This document shows positions 35,412 to 38,122 of a DNA stretch of 38,122 nucleotides, piece after piece. The notes under the pieces are model-generated. The model worked only from the letters and a program-made list of their open reading frames with translations. It did no database searches and was not told the DNA's origin. The translations under genes were made by a program, and so were the position numbers. The DNA comes from a bacterium (lineage in GTDB: Bacteria; Patescibacteriota; Minisyncoccia; UBA6257; 2-01-FULL-56-20), in assembly GCA_021780195.1 (NCBI GenBank), contig JAJXZE010000014.1, forward strand, positions 1 to 38,122, written 5' to 3'. Numbering within the stretch: the stretch's first letter is position 1; every line of letters begins with the position of its first letter.

Positions 35412-35843
35412 TCACAGGAGCATCAGGTAGTGGTTCGTGGGCCGTTGCCTGAAACCGAGCTTCTGGTAGAGATGGTTCGCGGCAACTCTCGCAGAGTTGG
35501 AAGTGAGCTCGAGATGGTGCATGGACTGAAATTGCGCCAGGGTGACGAGTTGTTTCACGAACGCTTCGCCTATGCCTCTGCCGCGCCAGGATTCATCCAC
35601 GACAACGTTGGTGATGAATCCGGAATGTCCGGTGAGGGCGTCGATGGAACAGAGGGTGGCGGTGCCCTGGATGCGTCCGTGTTCGTCGCGGACCACGAGT
35701 GCCGCGGAGAGTTTTGCGACCTCGATGATGTGAGTCAGGTCGACTACCGCGGGAGAGGGAGTGAGCTGCGGCAGAAGGCGGTTGATATCGGCAACATCGT
35801 CTTCTGTGAGGTGGTGCGGATCGAGGAATTCATAGGTGGTCAT
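35412..35843 (-). CDS. GNAT-family N-acetyltransferase
   Basis: NVVVDESWRGRGIGEAFVKQLV...ANHLYQKLGF; SD AAGGAGAACACC-ATG. Confidence 0.85.
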   Translation of the reverse strand: MTTYEFLDPHHLTEDDVADINRLLPQLTPSPAVVDLTHIIEVAKLSAALVVRDEHGRIQGTATLCSIDALTGHSGFITNVVVDESWRGRGIGEAFVKQLVTLAQFQSMHHLELTSNSARVAANHLYQKLGFRQRPTNHYLMLL

Positions 35844-35869
35844 GGTGTTCTCCTTGTGATGGTACTGTT

Positions 35870-35937
35870 TCCAGTATGGCGCGCGCGGCGCCGGCGGAAA
35901 GGGGAGCGCTGGCAAGGAGGTTGATGACAAAAAGACG
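35870..35937 (-). repeat. Upstream-region repeat copy 2
   Basis: See copy 1 at 35291-35361. Confidence 0.7.
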
Positions 35938-35967
35938 CTGGCGGGAGTGGTTGGGTATAATAACCTC

Positions 35968-36708
35968 ATGGATTTACGCGGCATGCATGTATTGATCACG
36001 GGTGCATCGAAAGGCATCGGCCGGGCGACCGCCGTCGCCTGCGCGAAAGAGGGTTGCGCCGTGGCGATCGTCTATAAGCGCGACCTCCGCGCGGCGCGGG
36101 AGGTGTTTGCCGAGTGCGGTCGTTTTTCGGACGGGAACATCATCGTGAGGGCGGATATCGCGCGGGAGGCGGAAGTGCGGCGCATGCTGCGGGAAGTGAA
36201 AAAGAGTTTTCCGCGGATCGACATCCTAGTGAACAACGCGGGTATCTTCGACGAGGGCGACGCGCCGACCAACCTCGCCGCCTTCGAGAACACCTGCCGG
36301 AATAATTTCATGAGCCATGTGATGGTGACGAAATACATTCTGCCGCTCATGAAGAAGGGGAAGATCGTCAACGTCTCGTCAATCCATGGGCGTCTCGGAC
36401 AGGGAAGGCCGACCGCCATCGCATACTCCGCTTTCAAGGCGGCCATCGAAAGCTATACCAAGAATCTTGCCAAGGCCCTCGCGCCGCGGATTCTCGTGAA
36501 TGCGATCGCGCCGGGCGCGGTGCGGACCCCCATGTGGGGAAAACTGAGCGCGAAAGAAGAAAGGGATATTGCCGCGGGCCATCTGATCGGACGGATGATC
36601 GAGCCGGAGGAAATCGCCAAAGGGATCGTTTTTCTCCTGAAGAATGATGCCATGTGCGGCGAAGTGCTGACGATCGACGGGGGAGCGGGTTTGGCGGGGA
36701 GGGGATAA
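35968..36708 (+). CDS. Short-chain dehydrogenase/reductase (FabG-like)
   Basis: ITGASKGIGRATAVACA, NNAGIF, YSAFKAAIESYTK, LTIDGGAGL. Confidence 0.9.
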   Translation: MDLRGMHVLITGASKGIGRATAVACAKEGCAVAIVYKRDLRAAREVFAECGRFSDGNIIVRADIAREAEVRRMLREVKKSFPRIDILVNNAGIFDEGDAPTNLAAFENTCRNNFMSHVMVTKYILPLMKKGKIVNVSSIHGRLGQGRPTAIAYSAFKAAIESYTKNLAKALAPRILVNAIAPGAVRTPMWGKLSAKEERDIAAGHLIGRMIEPEEIAKGIVFLLKNDAMCGEVLTIDGGAGLAGRG

Positions 36709-36719
36709 AAAAATTTCCG

Positions 36720-36755
36720 CAAAAAAACGGCTGCCGATGCGGTAGCCGTTTGGAT
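36720..36755. terminator. Intrinsic terminator
   Basis: AAACGGCT-GCCGATGCGGT-AGCCGTTT between convergent genes. Confidence 0.7.
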
Positions 36756-36767
36756 GCAAAAAGATTT

Positions 36768-37184
36768 TTAGTCCGGAGGGAGCAGCGCCTCTGTCTCTCT
36801 CAGGATCTTTAGGGCGGCCCGGGATTGTTCGAGATCATTCTCGGCTTGTTTTAAGCCGAATTTTGCCGCCTCGAGCTTCTTCACGGCATCATCCGTAGCG
36901 CTCATCTGGGACGAAAGCGCATCCTCGAGATCCTCCGCGACCGTATTGTTCTGGCCGCACGCATCCGCGACCGCGAATGCGATACGGACGTTTTCGGGAG
37001 TCAGACCTCCTAAAGCTCGCCCCATATTGTCGAGAGCGAACAATGAGAAGCGTCGAAGTTCAAGCTGAGCTTCGATTCTCTCTCTGTACTCACTCTCGGC
37101 CTCGACGGCTTTCTTGTACGATTTTGCCATTCTTGCCAAGCCGATGATGGCAATAATCGCCCCGATCAACAAAGCAACTAGCAT
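36768..37184 (-). CDS. N-terminally membrane-anchored coiled-coil protein, 138 aa
   Basis: MLVALLIGAIIAIIGLARMAKSYKK TM segment; helical remainder; SD AGGAGGCTAT-ATG. Confidence 0.65.
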   Translation of the reverse strand: MLVALLIGAIIAIIGLARMAKSYKKAVEAESEYRERIEAQLELRRFSLFALDNMGRALGGLTPENVRIAFAVADACGQNNTVAEDLEDALSSQMSATDDAVKKLEAAKFGLKQAENDLEQSRAALKILRETEALLPPD

Positions 37185-37322
37185 ATAGCCTCCTAAGAAG
37201 CACTAAGGGTTGTTCAGCGACTCGAAGAATTCTGCTTGATTACCCTTGTGCGCTGGGGGTTTTATAACATCAGCCTTCCGATAAAGCAAGAAAATAGCTT
37301 GGCTCGGCGCTATAATCAAAGT

Positions 37323-38024
37323 ATGAGCATCAGATTCATTCAGGCTAATTGCACCGAGGGAAAGAAGATCGATCCACGGCAGGCAGCCGTGGTAAAGAGA
37401 CACAAGCCGGATCTCATTTTATTCGAGCTACCTTCTTTCGGCGGCAATCCCTCGTCTCCCTTTAACGGGTATCATGTCGGAGAAAAGCCCATGGTAAAAG
37501 TTGAACAAATAAAAAGCAGATTGCGCAGGGAAGCGAAAAGGATTCCTCACGCATCTTCAGATATTCTGGTGTGGGACAATATCGCGGCGCTCTGGCGCGC
37601 GGGGCATGACACTCTTTTATTTAACGTGGACGCTCCCAGGGATTTGCGGCGGGAGGGATTCGTGAATGACGGTATCGTGCCGCTCTTCCGCGCGCGACGT
37701 TCGCGGGAATTCTGGACGAAACAATATGTGCGCGAAACGATTATGGCCCGCCACATCGAGCGGATCATCGGGAAATATTCATATTCAAAGAGGAAACAGC
37801 TGACGGTCGCCGTTTTTCTGCAAAGTTTTCACTGGCGGCATGTGCGTTTCCTTTTGACCCACCCATCGAAGGAGAGGATCTGGCGATACTACTTCGGGAG
37901 ATTTCCAACACTCACACCGGATGAAGTGGCGAGGGAATTGAAAAGCGAGTATCCGATCCTGCGACGATACTGGAAGAAATACGCGGTCTTCGGCGCTATT
38001 GTCCCCAATCGACAAGTTCGGTGA
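37323..38024 (+). CDS. Hypothetical protein, 233 aa
   Basis: Long ORF starting 12 nt after TATAAT (37311-37316). Confidence 0.65.
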   Translation: MSIRFIQANCTEGKKIDPRQAAVVKRHKPDLILFELPSFGGNPSSPFNGYHVGEKPMVKVEQIKSRLRREAKRIPHASSDILVWDNIAALWRAGHDTLLFNVDAPRDLRREGFVNDGIVPLFRARRSREFWTKQYVRETIMARHIERIIGKYSYSKRKQLTVAVFLQSFHWRHVRFLLTHPSKERIWRYYFGRFPTLTPDEVARELKSEYPILRRYWKKYAVFGAIVPNRQVR

Positions 38025-38122
38025 ACCGCACATAGAAGCCAAATGGATCCACGACCCTGAAGTCTCTTTTCCCCCAATGTAAAGGATAAGTTTCTTTAGT
38101 CCCGCGCACATAAACCCCGACC
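37996..38122 (-). CDS. VOC/glyoxalase-family protein C-terminus, truncated by window edge
   Basis: Minus strand: VGVYVRGTKETYPLHWGKRDFRVVDPFGFYVRFTELVDWGQ*; DPFGFYVRF resembles the VOC C-terminal strand. Confidence 0.6.
   Translation of the reverse strand, partial: VGVYVRGTKETYPLHWGKRDFRVVDPFGFYVRFTELVDWGQ

Noticed and set aside
35301-35924. 207-aa plus-strand ORF across the GNAT gene
   Set aside because: Antisense to a conserved GNAT; only its extreme N-terminal repeat is of interest and is reported separately.
1-38122. CRISPR array
   Set aside because: No regularly spaced direct repeats seen; the repeats found are pairs tied to promoters or terminators.

Overview
The 38.1 kb GC-rich window is densely coded and looks like a bacterial chromosome. 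Its gene set (class II RNR, PEGA protein, solitary PemK/MazF-like protein, many small membrane proteins) fits Patescibacteria/CPR, but that assignment is inference. Recognisable genes: class II (B12-type) ribonucleotide reductase, valS, rpmB, Hsp20, PrsW-like protease, UvrD-type helicase-nuclease, ddl, dinB, xseA/xseB, tsaD, YvcK/CofD-like, SDR, patatin, ferritin-like/VIT1 fusion, a type II R-M pair with a frameshifted R gene, and tRNA-Pro(GGG). The observations most worth follow-up are: (1) at least 14 start codons lie exactly 12 nt downstream of a -10 hexamer (TANNNT-N6-ATG), which predicts widespread leaderless transcription; a second gene class instead has Shine-Dalgarno sites, full -35/-10 promoters and private terminators; (2) a compact promoter/structured body/terminator RNA unit at 9593-9752 and further small-RNA-like units at 2450-2521, 3395-3497, 30590-30699 and 34100-34215; (3) a TspO/MBR domain fused through a P/A/T-rich linker to a trypsin/HtrA-like protease and translationally coupled to tsaD; (4) a tRNA-Ile(GAT)-like element with a truncated D-arm; (5) pseudogenes with internal deletions (maf, NYN) and a homopolymer frameshift in the restriction gene; (6) a convergent pair of Cys-rich small proteins, one of them absent from the ORF track. 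No searches were run. Family names come from motif recognition.
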